From Pseudopyrenochaeta lycopersici (Eukaryota > Ascomycota > Dothideomycetes > Pleosporales > Pseudopyrenochaetaceae), in the NCBI GenBank assembly GCA_003313425.1, contig NHZP01000003.1, forward strand, positions 1,612,001-1,676,000: a DNA stretch of 64,000 bases. Direction: 5' to 3'. Made by a program: the position numbers and the translations under genes. Shown piece by piece: positions 11,769-23,726 of the stretch. A model generated the notes under the pieces. It was not told the DNA's origin. It searched no databases and worked only from the letters and a program-made list of their open reading frames with translations. Position 1 is the first letter of the stretch; each line of letters begins with the position of its first letter.

Positions 11769-12733
11769 GATGACGGCTTATGAGGTCATGAACAGAGTAA
11801 CTGTGATTTGAGGACGCATTGGCGATCGATTCGATTTTGTTGTTGTTGGTCTCGACGTAAAGCAGAGAGCTTCAACACCCAAACGTCATTGCTCCGGTGG
11901 GTTTATCCGGAGCCGAAGGATAGGTGTGCCATAGATGTTTCATGAGATAATTTTAATAAACCACAGCGCTTCCACAATATCGTTCGCCTCCATATCATGT
12001 TTTTATTGAATGAACTGCTTTGGTAGGGTATCTTTAATTCCCAAGCTATTGTATTCACTCGCAAGTCGGAAATGGGAGCATTAAGCGAACGTCGGAGCTT
12101 TCGTCTCTGGCACGCCGATGCGAGCATCATTGGCCCAATCATGCAGATCTCCGGCAACACTGAGGAGACCCGATACAACCATCAGCTCTCATCAACGTCA
12201 AGACATGGCGTTTTTGAACTGCGCAGCTGACAGCATTAGCTTGTTGGCAATTACTTTGTCATAACGAAGACGAAATTAGAATCCAAGAATTGTAGTAGAT
12301 TGAAGGGGATATTGGAAAAGAAAGAAGTGCTACGAACAACAAGATCTCCATGAGCTACAACGCACAAGATCACCTGTCGATCTGGGGTATGCTATACGCG
12401 CAATGATAGTACAAATTAGTATTCAACACACCAATCTAGCAAGGCCATGTGCTGTCAAGCCTACGCTCGGCTGAGGTTCATCCGATTGCTTACTAGGGGA
12501 AGGCGCTGCCTTCCCAATTGGACCTGTATATGGGTAACGATTACACAGTCGTCATCGAGGTTACTTATCTGGGCTACCCTCTGCTTCTAAGCCATGCATG
12601 TCTTGCCTTGGCCAAAGATATCTCTTGTGATCGTGTGCCCTGATATACGGCAGCTGCTCCCCGCCGTAAGACCGAGTTGTTTGGCCTTCTTCCTGCTCCT
12701 CTCCTTGACGGTTCTTTAGCATAATACTGAGAA
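11769..12733. other. Divergent intergenic region, nothing identified
   Basis: This 965-bp region separates two divergently transcribed membrane protein genes, so it should carry both promoters. I see no clear TATA box, repeat or gene. Short open frames on the minus strand are not supported. Confidence 0.45.
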
Positions 12734-14875
12734 ATGTCTTCAGATACCCAGGGCCCATCACCGGTTGGTGACTTTCGGATTCGAATAGGATAAAGCGCAA
12801 GGCTGACACCGCCTAGGTAACGCAAGGCGGCGCACCATACCCTCCACAGAATGCTAGCTTCGGCGGAATACCCGAAGTGATACCTGATGTGCCGATCGCG
12901 ACGGTCTTTCTCGTTCTCTATCTCGTGTTTGGTATTATTCATATCAAAATCTTTACGAACAATAAAGTCCGTGGGCACAAGTTCATCTTTAATGGCGCCA
13001 TACTGGGTGAGTCTAGCCTTTGAGACTCAAATTTCCAGATGAAGCATTCATCGCTAACAATGCGCAGGCCTTTGCAAGATTCGGATCATCACAATGTCCT
13101 TGCGAATAGCTTGGGCATGCTACCCAACTAACGTCGGCCTCGGCATAGCAGCAAACGTATTTGTCTACGTTGGAACCATCATCTTGTATATGGTGAATTG
13201 GTTCTTCGTTCAACGAATTGTCCGCGCGCAGCACACAAGACTTGGATGGTCGATGCCGTATCGTATTTTCCATCGAGGAACCCTCGCGCTGCTGGCTATC
13301 ACTCTGATCATGCTGATCATCGCTTCAATTTGGCCGTTCTTCACGCTTGACAGTGAGAAGCTGAGTATCTTCCGGGCCTTGTTTCTCACTGGTCAGACAT
13401 ACTTTACAGCTTTCTGTATTGCCCCAGCTGTCTTGACCCTCCTTTCACTCATTATCCCACGCACCGAGATCGAGAATTTTGGTGCTGGCCGATTACGAAT
13501 CAACATTACGATCCTTCTTATAGCAGTTACTGTCCTTTCTCTCGGTCAAATTTTCCGCTGCGGTATAGCATGGGCCCCGAATACTCCATTGCGGAATGAT
13601 CAAGGACAGCCTGTCGACACACCTTGGTATCTCCACAAGGCGTGCTTCTACGTCTTCAATTTTGTGACTGAAATCATCGTTATTATTGTGTTCGCTATTG
13701 TTCGTGTTGATTTGCGCTTCCACGTCCCAAATGGTTCGAAGGTTGCTGGTGATTACTCTGGACGCAACAGTCGCTATACTATCAACGAGATAGGCAGCGA
13801 GAAGGCTATCGGGCAGGATCAAAAGCTTTCCATGACGCATCAGAACAACTCCAGTCAGACTCTGCATGAGTACGAGACGTCGATCTTTGAAGACGCGCGC
13901 ACCCTAGCTGACTCACTGAAATATGGCTCATCGACTTTGGAGGTCGACCAGAAGACGGGTATGTGGAAAGTCAAGCGCGTGTCAACGGGCTCAACAAGTA
14001 GCCGCACCAGCATTCAATCGTCAAGAGCATCAAAATCATCGATTCCTGACCAGACTACGCCGGTCGACGATATTCCGCCTGTACCAGAGATACCTGCAAA
14101 CTGGCCGCTATCTGACACACAACCGTTGCGGAGCTCAATGCCCGTCTTGGTACATTCTAACCCGAAGTTGAGGAGCGGCACTCCCAGGCGTGCTTTCGAG
14201 ATTGACGGTGGTCAATTTAACAATACCAACGCTGGAGATGCAGTTACAGACGCTTTGACAAAACTTCAGACGAACAGTGAGAAACACAAACTGAAGTTGA
14301 CGATGCCAGCATCCCACTACAACTGTTGCAACTCTCCAGTAGAGGTCTACAGACCCACATTACCAGTAAAGGGTGACAAACGGCAAAATGCATGTCCAAC
14401 TTGCCGCAATCAACGCAAGCGCTCCACCTACCCGCCCAACTCCGCCCTCAATACAGCTCGGCAGCGCAATGACACACAAAACTCTTGGTCTGATAATACG
14501 AACACGCCCACTATAACTGAAGTGCCAGAATTGCCCCACAGTAAGCAGGCGAAACCAACGGCTGCACCTACAACACATTCAGCTCGTCGATCTAGTGGCA
14601 GTCTTGAAATCGTCTCACTTGGACAGAACACCGTTCCCCGCCGGGTGTTAGATGTGTCGCTTCATGCGGCGGATACGGAAATGTTTACTGGACCGGAAAA
14701 TGATAAAGATGTAGTACAGGAGCCTATGTACAGTGGCGTTTCTGTGGTCTCAAATGCCGGAAAACCCGCAGCGGCGCAAGAAGATTTTAGGAGATTCAGC
14801 TTCGAGGCGTCTCCTGTATCCCCAATTGCGGATGCAAGACCTCGACGAATACCAGGTCGAAGATCTGGCTTTTGA
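12734..14875 (+). CDS. DUF3112-type multi-spanning membrane protein
   Basis: The model is 673 residues in three exons: 12734-12767, 12827-13006 and 13068-14875. Intron 2 (13007-13067) has GTGAGT and a CTAAC branch. Intron 1 is less certain: GTGACT with a CTGAC branch, or GTTGGT with acceptor CTAG; both keep frame. Exon 2 supplies the Pro-rich start and the first helix, which are lost if translation begins at the ATG at 13094. About seven hydrophobic helices span residues 25-290. A long Ser/Thr-rich cytosolic tail follows, with many SS and RTS motifs that could be phosphorylated. This matches the fungal DUF3112 group by layout and by segments such as the NNKVRGHKFIFNGA loop. These are integral membrane proteins of unknown role, possibly receptor-like. 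A CPTC pair occurs in the tail. Confidence 0.75.
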
Positions 14876-15635
14876 TTGTCGTTATTGTATTCCATGAGCG
14901 GATTGTGTCGCCGGCATTTCGATCTTTTCTTTCAATTCACAAGTCACGATATTCGTGTAATCTTCATAGAGTCCATGATCAAGTCTCACGTGTTTATTCG
15001 GTGTCTTTGGGTGTAAGCCGACGTCCACTGTTTGTCGAGGCCCGTGTCGAGATGGACTCACTGTCCAGCCATTTTTATCGCTTCTCTCAGAGTTATCCGT
15101 TCACAGCCTATTGATATTTTCTTCAGCCATTTTCTTTCTGAACACATATCTGCTGCAAATAAATACAAATGGTTTGTTCATGCTCCTCATTCGTTCTGTT
15201 TACAATTCCCCGCAGTCGCTTGAACTTTGACCACCCGCTCCGCCATGACCGAGGATACAAATCTAGACTTCACAGCAACGAAATAATGCTCTTCTATAAA
15301 AGAACTTCTACCTTGAAACTAAAGGATGTTGAAATGGGCCAATACGCGATCTAGGGTTGTCCGTGGAAACCTGTGTGCAGTGCATCTTGGTATACAATTG
15401 TTTGTTTACGTAGAGGGTCAGGGTTGGAGAAGCAGGTGCAACCACGTAGAGACCGGGGGACTGCCGGAGTAACAACAGCAGGCACGACTGGTTTGAGATC
15501 TGCTGCATGCTGGTGCCTAGCCTTTTTGATCTCCTGACACCTTCGTTCGTTTGCTAGTAACAAACAACAGCTTAACCTCACAACTCAACTCATCACCTGG
15601 CGCAGAATTTCACACGCCTTCTGAATTTTCTCATC
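14876..15635. other. Intergenic region, promoter of RNase H gene
   Basis: This is a same-strand spacer of 760 bp. A stretch reading CTTCTATAAAAG near 15291-15302 contains a TATA-like TATAAA, but it lies about 340 bp from the next start codon. Open frames here lack signals of coding. Confidence 0.4.
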
Positions 15636-16434
15636 ATGGAGGACGCCGGAGTAGGGATCATCAACAGAAAACTGCACCTCTGCCCTAAGACCATAGATCG
15701 GTCGGTACCAGAACTCCTCAAAGAATGCCCTGAATGCGGCGTCTTTCGGTTGTACTGCTGCTCATGTAACAATCGACGCCTCATTCTTCCTCAGCACCGT
15801 CGACCGACTACACCCTGTCACCACTTTCGCATCGTCTTCACTGACGGCGCTTGTGTGAACAACGGACGACAAGGAGCAAGAGCAGGAGCCGGTATGGCAT
15901 TCGGCAATAGAAGTGACAGTCAATGGTCCTTGCCCATCACAGACTTGGTGGACGACTTCCCATTCCGGTCAAACCAGCGAGCAGAGCTCTTCGCGGCACA
16001 GCTAGGCCTAGAATTCCTCGCTTCGGCCGTAGATATCAGTGATGAGGGAGCAACAGATGGTTCCAAAGCTTGGATCATTGCGACTGATTCAGAGTATGTC
16101 GTTAAAGGACTGACCGAATGGCTACCAAAGTGGAGGGTATATTCCAAGTATCCTGATAAGCGTTTTAGAGACTGACAGAGCTTACAGAAGAACAATTGGC
16201 GTACGTATACAGGTAACAAACCAGTAAATCTGGATCTGTTTCTCGCCCTCGAAGGCGTGATTACAACCTACGAGGCTTTGAATGTGAAGGTTAGTTATAT
16301 CCGAAAGTTTGATGACTGGAACTGAGACTAAGGATATTCAGATTGGGTTCTGGCGTATTCCTAGAGAGTACAACAAACTCGCTGATGGTCTTGCGAAAGA
16401 TGCTGCCATCCAGGGTCAACTGGCTAGCATGTAG
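15636..16434 (+). CDS. Ribonuclease H (RNase H1-type fold), three exons
   Basis: The model is 231 residues from exons 15636-16136, 16188-16289 and 16342-16434; the introns are 51 and 52 bp. The catalytic core shows FTDGACVNNG near residue 70 (first Asp), an Asn-Gln-Arg-Ala-Glu segment near 114 (Glu), ATDSEYV near 147 (second Asp) and the C-terminal helix with YNKLADGLAK (last Asp). This is the DEDD layout of enzymes that cut the RNA strand of RNA-DNA hybrids. Upstream of the core, residues 30-48 hold a Cys cluster (CPEC then YCCSC) that could bind zinc and replaces the usual hybrid-binding domain of RNase H1. Without splicing the enzyme would stop before the last catalytic Asp. It is probably a nuclear or cytosolic protein; a retrotransposon origin is unlikely because no reverse transcriptase is nearby. 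Confidence 0.85.
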
Positions 16435-16714
16435 CCCCAAGAACACTAATGTTTGTCGTCGTTTCAAAGCCAAAAACACAGGTTTTGCTCTCTGGCTTCA
16501 CGGAATCTCTCACACAATACAGAATACTGCAAGTAGCAATTTATAAAACCGGGGATGCAAGAACACAGCTAGAATTCCAGATGTTCAGATAAAGCTATAG
16601 CAAATAGTCTATGAAGAGTTATCATGAGTGACAATGTTGAAGTGCCCCCTCAACTTTCTTCCCCGGCTTGGCTCCTGAAGTGAGGGATGTCACCAATGTA
16701 CAGGCTTGGGTGTC

Positions 16715-16845
16715 TCTTCTGATTCTTCTGATTCTTCTGATTCTTCTGATTCTTCTGATTCTTCTGATTCTTCTGATTCTTCTGATTCTTCTGATTCTTC
16801 TGATTCTTCTGATTCTTCTGATTCTTCTGATTCTTCTGATTCTTC
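16715..16845 (+). repeat. 9-bp minisatellite, unit TCTTCTGAT, about 14.5 copies
   Basis: The array is perfect over about 131 bp. Because the unit is a multiple of three, all six frames stay open: one plus frame reads (Ser-Ser-Asp)n and minus frames read (Asn-Gln-Lys)n or (Arg-Ile-Arg)n. Such frames are a by-product of the repeat. Perfect copies suggest recent slippage or expansion. Confidence 0.95.
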
Positions 16846-16910
16846 CGCCTCTCCCGATCTTCCACCTCATCCGATCTTTCACGTCATCCGACTCTCCCAA
16901 TCCTTCTGAT

Positions 16911-16935
16911 TCCTTCCTTCCTTCCTTCCTTCCTC
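16911..16935 (+). repeat. TTCC microsatellite
   Basis: A short run of about six CTTC units lies 65 bp after the minisatellite, in a pyrimidine-rich tract. Confidence 0.8.
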
Positions 16936-17753
16936 CCACCACACTCTTGCTTTTTCCAGTTGTTTCAAACACCCCTCATGCCAAGACGGCACTTGTCAAG
17001 GGACGCGTAAGATCAGGGTATGAGATGCGTGGCCAAGACCTAGACACGCATACATGGACCTACACCCGGAGCTATCGGGGTGTAGAAAAGGAAAAGGAGA
17101 AAGCTCAGGGACATTCATATATCAGCCACGTAGAGTCATAGATCCTAGCACGAACAGGGAAACACGGAGGAGAAAGTATGAGACGGCAGCAAGCTTAGTT
17201 ATATTTTGGAAAAAGGACAATAAAACTTGTCAAGAGTTCATAGATCTATATGTACGCCGTAAAGGGCCTAAAATCAACACCCAATCGCTTTGTATATGAT
17301 AGCCAGTGTTCCGGTCAAGGACGGGGACCCCCCTGTTGCTCCAACGCCAGAGAAAGAGCGAGACACAGAGCCAGAGGATCAGGGGGGAAAATGCCAAAAG
17401 GAAAGAAAAGAAAAAAAAAGTAACAGCGCGCTGCCAATGCATGCAATTGTGTCTGGATAAAGTTTCGGAGAGGCGCTGTGATGAATGAATGTTTGAAAGA
17501 AGAAGAAGAACAAAAAAAAACGCCCAAGTTTGAGATAAAAACAACGCCCGCCGGAGCTCATCTGTGGAAGCATCCGAATGCAATCGTCATGAGTGGTGGA
17601 GCCGAAAAGGACAAGTACATTGTCCAGAATAAAAGAGGATATGGGTTATCGAACCTGCCGATAATTGACAACAGAGGAAACTGATATGCTGCTGTACGCA
17701 AGAAAGAATTTCAAGCAAAGATGTTGATGCTGAAGGCCGTAAAATGATGCTGC

Positions 17754-20700
17754 TCAACCGGGGCGTCTGAAAGCCTCGACGTTCAGGGATGGCGTCTCTA
17801 CCAGTTTGTTTGTTGGTACGCCTTCGTTCTTCCTCCTGTCGAAGAAGTTCTGGCATTCGTGGCTCACAAATGTCCACTCAGCAAGCGCACGGCCCGCATA
17901 TGTGCTTGATGTTGCCGCGGGGCCTGTGGGGCAAATCGGGCTGACCGGTTCAATGTTGATCCCCTTTTGTTGGAGAAGGAGTTGTGCGGGGAGGGGTAGT
18001 CGAGGCGGTTGGAGGCGCATGTTTTGATAGGTGCCGAAGCGTTTGTCGACCCATTCGAGGGAGAAGCGGAAACTATAGGAGCGGTGAGAAGGGGCGGGCG
18101 CGGGCGCTGCAGTTTCAGTACCTGCAGGCTTGTCGTGCGAGGGACCTTCGTTAGACGTCTTGGTTCCGTTGGTGTTGGAGGGCTTGCTGGCATTTTCCTT
18201 GGACTTTACAGATGGCGCAGGATTCTTTGATTTGGCGTTCTGCTTCGAGCCACCGCCAATGAAACTCCGCAAAATGTTCCATTTCCCTTTTCCAACATCC
18301 TCATCTGGGAAGTCTTGCGAGTCTGTCGACATGGGCGACGCCGGTCGAGCCTCAGTTTTGGTCGGAAGGGTATTCGATGTAGGAGATGCTTTTCTTTGAT
18401 TGGGGTTTTGAACAACGCCGTCGAAGGAAAGGAAGGGGCCGTTGTTGGTAGTGACAGGATTATCATTACGTATGATGAGAAAGCGTCGGCCTGGAGCAGG
18501 GTTGCATGCCTGTGTTGATGGAAAGATGCTTTGCTTGCGGTCGGCATCGTCATGGAGCCAGAGGTAGTGGGCCCATACAGAACGAAGGCGGTCACTGAGC
18601 GTCTGCTGGATTGCCCTAGAACAAATTAGCTTTAGAAAGGAAATCGTTTGAGACAGTACATACAATTCCATATCAGTCACATCACCGTCAAAACGGGCAA
18701 CCCGCCAACACAGCAACCGCATAAAGTAGGATCGGACCATGGGACACCAATGGTTGAATCTGCTCTCGAAAAATGTGGGTTCCAATAAAAAGTCGAGGCA
18801 CAAGCTGGCCTTGCGTTGCTCATCGAGAACCAGGGTTGGCCAGATGCAAAATATGAAAGAATACAACTTGATTTCGGTAGCCGTGTTGTGACTGGCAGTC
18901 ATCGACTTGCACACCGAGAGCCAAAAAGGCCAATCCATGACTGAATGATGCTCGCTGTCGTGTTTTTCATAACGGACCATAATGATAAAAGCCTCTTCTA
19001 GAAAGTCGCACAGGGTATAGCATGCGTTGCTGTCGTAGATTGTGATTTTACGTGCTTGGGCCTGGAGAAGGCGGGCAAAGCTTTCGGCAAAAACTCGTCG
19101 GGCAGTGCGAAGGTGTGTGTTGCGTTCGGAAAGGAAGTCGCGAATGAGCATGATGAGGCGGTTCTCTTGCATTTGTCGAGTAGCGTTTGCAGGGGGGATG
19201 GCAATAGCGGAAGCCGTGGCATCAGGATCACTCAATACATCGTCAAACGTGATGGGCGCGGTTGCGGACGAGTTGTCTTCAAGCTGCTGGGGAGTAGTAT
19301 GTCTGTTGATAGTTGCATCCAGATTGACCAAGATTTGTGCATGAATCATCACCAATCCGGGTACACATACACGCTCCGAACTGCTTGGCTCGACAGGTAG
19401 GAAGTCGGCGACGAGAATGTGGTAATGCTTGACGAAGACGTAGAAGAGATCACTCTCAGCGCCTGACCAGCGCTTCAACCACAATCCATGCCAATCCAAG
19501 TTGACTGTAGCCAGCGGCGGAGATGCGGGCTTGCGAAGTGAGCGCACGAGTCTTGCTAGCGAGTGGAATTTCAGCGAATGGAGCATGGGTGGGAAAGACG
19601 CAACAATTCGATCGGATACGGTATCCAGTCTGTCCAGCTTCGAAACGCCAGACTCTTCCATCACACGCTTCATCATATCCAGAGACGGATTCCACAGTCG
19701 AACCAACACGTCAGCAATTCCAGGGCAGAAACAAAAGGCGTAAGCACACGTCTTTCCACAAAAGGTGACTAAGCTTGCTGCAGCATTGCGGAGCGACATC
19801 TTGTCCACGACGAAGGACATCTGGGACAGCAAGTTCTGGGTGAAGATGTTCCGTACGTTGTGGAAGACGGATTCGGCGAGGAAGTCGGAGGAGCTCGAGG
19901 CACTGGACACGGTGGTCGTGGTGGACGAAGTCTCCATGCGGTCTGCACGCGCAGAAAGAGCTGGTGACTGTCTCCATTCGGGCCGTTCCATAATCGCAGC
20001 GATGCCTTCTAGGATAGCTGGGCGGTCTGTGCCAGATATGGACTGGTTGTTTCGGCCGGCCACGAGCTCCAGGAGGCCAGTCCACCATCCATTGAGGATG
20101 TTGGCGCGGCGGTCCAGATCCTCTGGCCTGAGCTTGTGGTTGGAGGGGTGGGAGGCATACTGTTGGAGGGCGGGGAGGAGGGTGGTGCGGACGACATTTG
20201 CTTTCAAGGCAATGGACTTGGACTGGAATCTGGGGCTTGTTAGCATTTGGTACAAGAGCTAGTGCTGGTGCTGGAGAGCCCTACTTGCGCAGGTCCGCAT
20301 CGAGCGTCCGGAACACGGTCCAGAGCTCGTCCTTCTTGCGGGGCTCCGTTTTTACGCCTTTGAGCTTTTCTGCAGATGTGTTGCGTGGTAGTGGGGGCAC
20401 CACGTGGGTCGGGCTGATCGGGGTCGAGTGCGGGTATAGAGGGAGCTTCTCAGTGGAGAAGGACGTTGGTACGGCGGGCGCGGCGGACGGGTTGGCTGCA
20501 GCGTTGAACAGGCCACTGAGGCGCTTGTTCTTCTTGCTGAGGGGGATGGGCTGGGGTTCTTCGGAGAGCGTGTCCCTTGCTTCGGATTCCTCGGGAATGC
20601 TGACGGTGCTCGTTGGTGTCTTTCGTTTGGTTGGCTCCATGGATGCTTGACTCTTCGCATTGTCCTCCTTTTGACTGGCCTTCTCCCGCGTTGGCGAAGA

Positions 20701-21336
20701 CGAAGATCTCGACTGCTGCTGCTGCTGCTGCTGCGAAACGACCCATGACTTCCTCCGCAGCTTGGTCAAGGAGCGTGCTGGTGAGCCTCCCCTGGAATCT
20801 GACTGTTTGACTGTCTCGCTGCGGCTGCGGTCCGACTTCCGCTCGGCAGACTGCTCTCTGCTCTTGCTGGAGAAGGGGAGGAACCGCGAGGTGGAGCGGC
20901 GCGAGTTGTCAGGCCGTAATGGCGGCATCTGCACTGCGTCCTCTGGAGCCTCCTCGGACGCGGGGCTGGATCCACCCGAAGAGCTGTCAGACACATTTCC
21001 TCCTTTCCCAGCCTTCACATGATTCCCCTCTGCCGCGGACGAATCCTGGTCGAAGTCCTTGACGCGCGGAAAGTACGTGTACGAGGCGGCCTTGGGCAAT
21101 TGCGTCTTTTCGGGCTCTCGCGGGGGCGGTGGAGCAACTTCCGAGACGGCGCGGTTCCTGCCTCGAAAGGCATTTGCAAGAGAGTGGTGCGCCCGGGGCG
21201 CCGAGACGACGGCGGCGGGCATGGCGAGGTTGGAGGGAGACAGAGGCAGCGGGCGAGGCAGCGGGCGAGGCAGTGGCACTGGGCGGCTGCTGGACCTCCA
21301 GAAGAGACTCTCGACGTGCTGGCAGGCTGCGTTCAC
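17754..21336 (-). CDS. DUF1765 family protein (three exons)
   Basis: The model is 1159 residues: exons 21336-20285, 20229-18664 and 18615-17754. Intron 1 (20230-20284) has GTAGGG and TGCTAAC. Intron 2 (18616-18663) is 48 bp with GTATGT and TTCTAG, and since it is a multiple of three without a stop, it is easily missed. The first 350 residues are disordered, Ser/Pro/Arg-rich, with a seven-residue Gln run encoded near 20713-20733. An ASYTYFPRV motif lies near residue 85. The large helical region at about 350-930 matches the fungal DUF1765 group in general appearance. The C-terminal 200 residues are again low complexity, then end in a conserved-looking aromatic segment. Function is unknown; members are cytosolic and large. 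A later ATG (the Met of MPAAVV) could be the true start. Confidence 0.8.
18616..18663 (-). other. 48-bp in-frame intron
   Basis: The intron has donor GTATGT and acceptor TTCTAG, and is exactly 16 codons with no stop. Retention would add 16 residues to the DUF1765 protein without shifting the frame. Confidence 0.7.
20230..20284 (-). other. Intron 1 of the DUF1765 gene
   Basis: The donor GTAGGG, the branch TGCTAAC and the acceptor CCCCAG join two long frames across 55 bp. Confidence 0.85.
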
Positions 21337-22926
21337 GGGCTCATGGTGCGGTGCTGGGCGGGCCGTTTAGTGCAGGCTGTGAATCGCTCAATCTGAGATG
21401 TTCAATGCTAAGACGTCACGGCGCCGGAGTCCACTCGGAACAAACGGAAGGGCACGAGGGGGACGGCTTCGAGGGCTGGCAGCGAGTGTGGACAAGAGGC
21501 AAAGCGTTCAGTAGCGACCGACGGACGTTCAAGGTTGGAGATTCAAGGCAAAGCTGACGGGCACTTGGGGCAAGTCAGTCCTATTACCTTGACGCCTGCA
21601 GAGGGCGGATGAGCACAGGCTAGCAAGGATCAGGAGCAGATGGTACATGCCGCTTGCGCAGATCTGTCGGAGGGATTTTCTAATTAAAAACGGGCATCCT
21701 GGCCTCATGGCTATCTCGCCTGCTGACCCTGCGCGCTTCCACACCTACTTTTGCCTGCGATGCTGCTCGTGGCCAGGCGCGGTGCAAAAGCCAACATGAC
21801 GCCTTTTCGCATCGCCGAGCGCAATGCCAGTGTGACGGATCTTAGTGCATCGACAGCCAGAACGTGGCCAGTGCAATTGTGCCAGTGCTTTCTTCTGCTG
21901 CGGCGGCGGACCCGCCAGAGCGAGCCTTGATTGTACGCGGTGTACACAACTGCAATCTCAATCTCCGCTCTGCCAAAACCTGGTCGGTCCCCTCCCAGCG
22001 CTACTTGTCGTTCTGGTTACAGGCCGATGACGTCTTCACACGCCTACCCGTTTGACCCTCTGGGCGCCCCCCCTTCAAGGTCAGCCGGCCAAAGTCATCG
22101 TGCAAACCGGCCTACTCTTTTTTTTCACAAAGTGGGCTCTCAACATCTTTGATGTATTTGCAAACGCTAGCTATTCGGAATGCACGAGCAGCCGTCTCCG
22201 CTTTTCAGCCTTGCTTGCGGCTGTGCCTGCAGAACTCGGCGCGGCGACGGGCCAACCGCCATTGGTTTCAGAGCCACGCTGAGGTGAGGTGGCCGCCCGA
22301 GTATCCCATGGCCCAGGTCTCACCGCATAGCTCCCCCAGCCTGTGGCTTTACATAAGCCACATGGTTCGCTGTCCATGGCGTAGAGTATTGGTGGCATAC
22401 ATAAAGTCAAGCAAATACATGTGCATCCGTGCATTGCGTCCTGTGCCTACTCTACCTAGGCATTTACTTCCGAATCATGCTCATTCTAGATCGAACGCGG
22501 CGAGCTGAACCCCATGTATTGCATCCGTGTGTTGGCCTGTCTTTCTGCTGCACAGATATTCGCCATGTGTTATGCACTGGCTGTACTGTCAATTTTGCCA
22601 AAGTCCACGGTGTCATTACTCGCCAACAAAAGCCTGAGTCGCTCTCGCTTGCGTTTCGATAGACCGTCCCCCAAACGTGATGCAATAACATCAACCACAA
22701 TAGCTGCAAACCCATCTAGCGCGTACTTGCGGCCGTTTGACCCGACCACTACACTCAACTTTTGCCATCAAGCCACGGCCAATACCGGAGCATTATTCAT
22801 GTCACGTGATTTATATCGAGAGGTAGCACAGTGCGCTGGGTCCACGATTGCTTCTCTATTGCCCTATGGTATTGACACATTCGCTAGTATTTTGATACAG
22901 ATGAGCCGCATGTCGCAACGCCCAGC
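21337..22926. other. Long intergenic region, nothing identified
   Basis: This 1.6-kb region is the promoter side of the DUF1765 gene and the 3' side of ATP14. The part near 21337-21560 is G+C-rich; the rest is ordinary. Several open frames of 60-140 codons overlap on both strands without domain or splice support. Confidence 0.5.
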
Positions 22927-23408
22927 CTAATGGGCCGCGGGGGTCTCCTCTTCCTCCTCCTCGAACCAGTCCTCTTCCGGCAGCGCGGTGCCGTCCTCGG
23001 ACACAGCACCCTCAACGTCGACTGCCTGTGTCTCGTATGCCTTCAGCTCGTTCGCAATGTCCGCCTCCTCTGGGGATGCGGGGGCCTTTGGGATGGAGAA
23101 GGTCTGGACGTGGCCCTCAGAGTCCGAGGCCTTGACTGCCGGCACCTTGTAGGCCTTGAGCTCGCGGAGGTACAGGTCCTGCACCAGGTCGGCTGCGGCA
23201 CCAATTGGGTCAGTACAGTCCGTGGGCGAGCGATTGGGATGAATCACCTGAGCGGACGGCCGTGGGAGTGATGAAGGTGCGGCGAGCGACGAAGGCAGGT
23301 TGCTGCCGGGCGACGCGTGCGAGCGCCTGGCGCTACAATGGGTCAGCAGGCATCTGGGGAGAAGAGGCGAGGAGCGCGCACCGAGGCCCTGATGGATTGC
23401 GCGAGCAT
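22927..23408 (-). CDS. ATP14: Mitochondrial F1Fo ATP synthase subunit h (Atp14)
   Basis: The model is 125 residues, close to the 124 of the yeast protein, in three exons: 23408-23382, 23332-23248 and 23192-22927. Introns are 49 bp (GTGCGC; CTGAC branch; TAG) and 55 bp (GTGATT to CAG). The first two exons encode a matrix-targeting presequence: no acidic residues, many Arg and Ala, ending in RRTFITPTAVRSA. The mature part begins with the family signature DLVQDLYLRELKAYK, then SPEEAD and a highly acidic C-terminus with a run of Glu. Subunit h is a small peripheral-stalk component of complex V at the inner mitochondrial membrane. The unspliced frame with a Met at 23247 would lack the presequence and is rejected. 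It shares a 318-bp promoter with TFIIB. Confidence 0.93.
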
Positions 23409-23726
23409 GTTGTTGATGTGGAGGGTGGGGGAGCTGTCAATGGGAGCTTCGGGGTGAAGGTCGGCCTGCTGGGAAAAACCGCAGCTTGGAGCCGCATCCG
23501 CAAGCGGCATAGCGCGGATTGGGCCTTGGCACTTGTCGCTGCCTTGCACCTCCTACTTATCAATCCTCAGACTCTTCGCCCCCCCTTCCTCCAGAGCCTC
23601 CCTCCTCCACCACGCCCTGCCCACCTGCGTCCGTCCCCAACGCAGTCCCCTTAAGGTGCTGGAAGCGTGCGCCCATTAGCTAGAGTCCCCCCTCCCCATA
23701 CAAAGCCTTGAGACCACGCATCCCCA
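23409..23726. promoter_or_regulatory. Bidirectional promoter of ATP14 and TFIIB genes
   Basis: This 318-bp spacer separates the two start codons. It contains pyrimidine-rich runs (23570-23640) typical of TATA-less fungal housekeeping promoters, and no TATA box is evident. Confidence 0.6.

Larger units (their letters stand above)
16435..17753. other. Repeat-rich intergenic region
   Basis: This holds the 9-bp minisatellite and the TTCC run listed separately. On the plus strand 17383-17520 it also has purine-rich stretches with A-runs and AAG/GAA repeats. Frames that read through the repeat give only Ser-Asp, Leu-Ile or Arg-Ile repeats. No gene is supported. Confidence 0.55.

Noticed and set aside
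15636..16434. RNase H gene as part of a retrotransposon
   Set aside because: No reverse transcriptase, integrase, LTR or poly-A tail nearby; the gene has normal introns.
16668..17141. Open frames through the minisatellite giving Leu-Ile, Ser-Asp or Arg-Ile repeats
   Set aside because: A 9-bp unit keeps all frames open, so the length of these frames is not evidence of a gene.
22927..23247. Single-exon ATP synthase subunit h starting at 23247
   Set aside because: Its first residues come from an intron; the three-exon model gives a proper presequence and family length.
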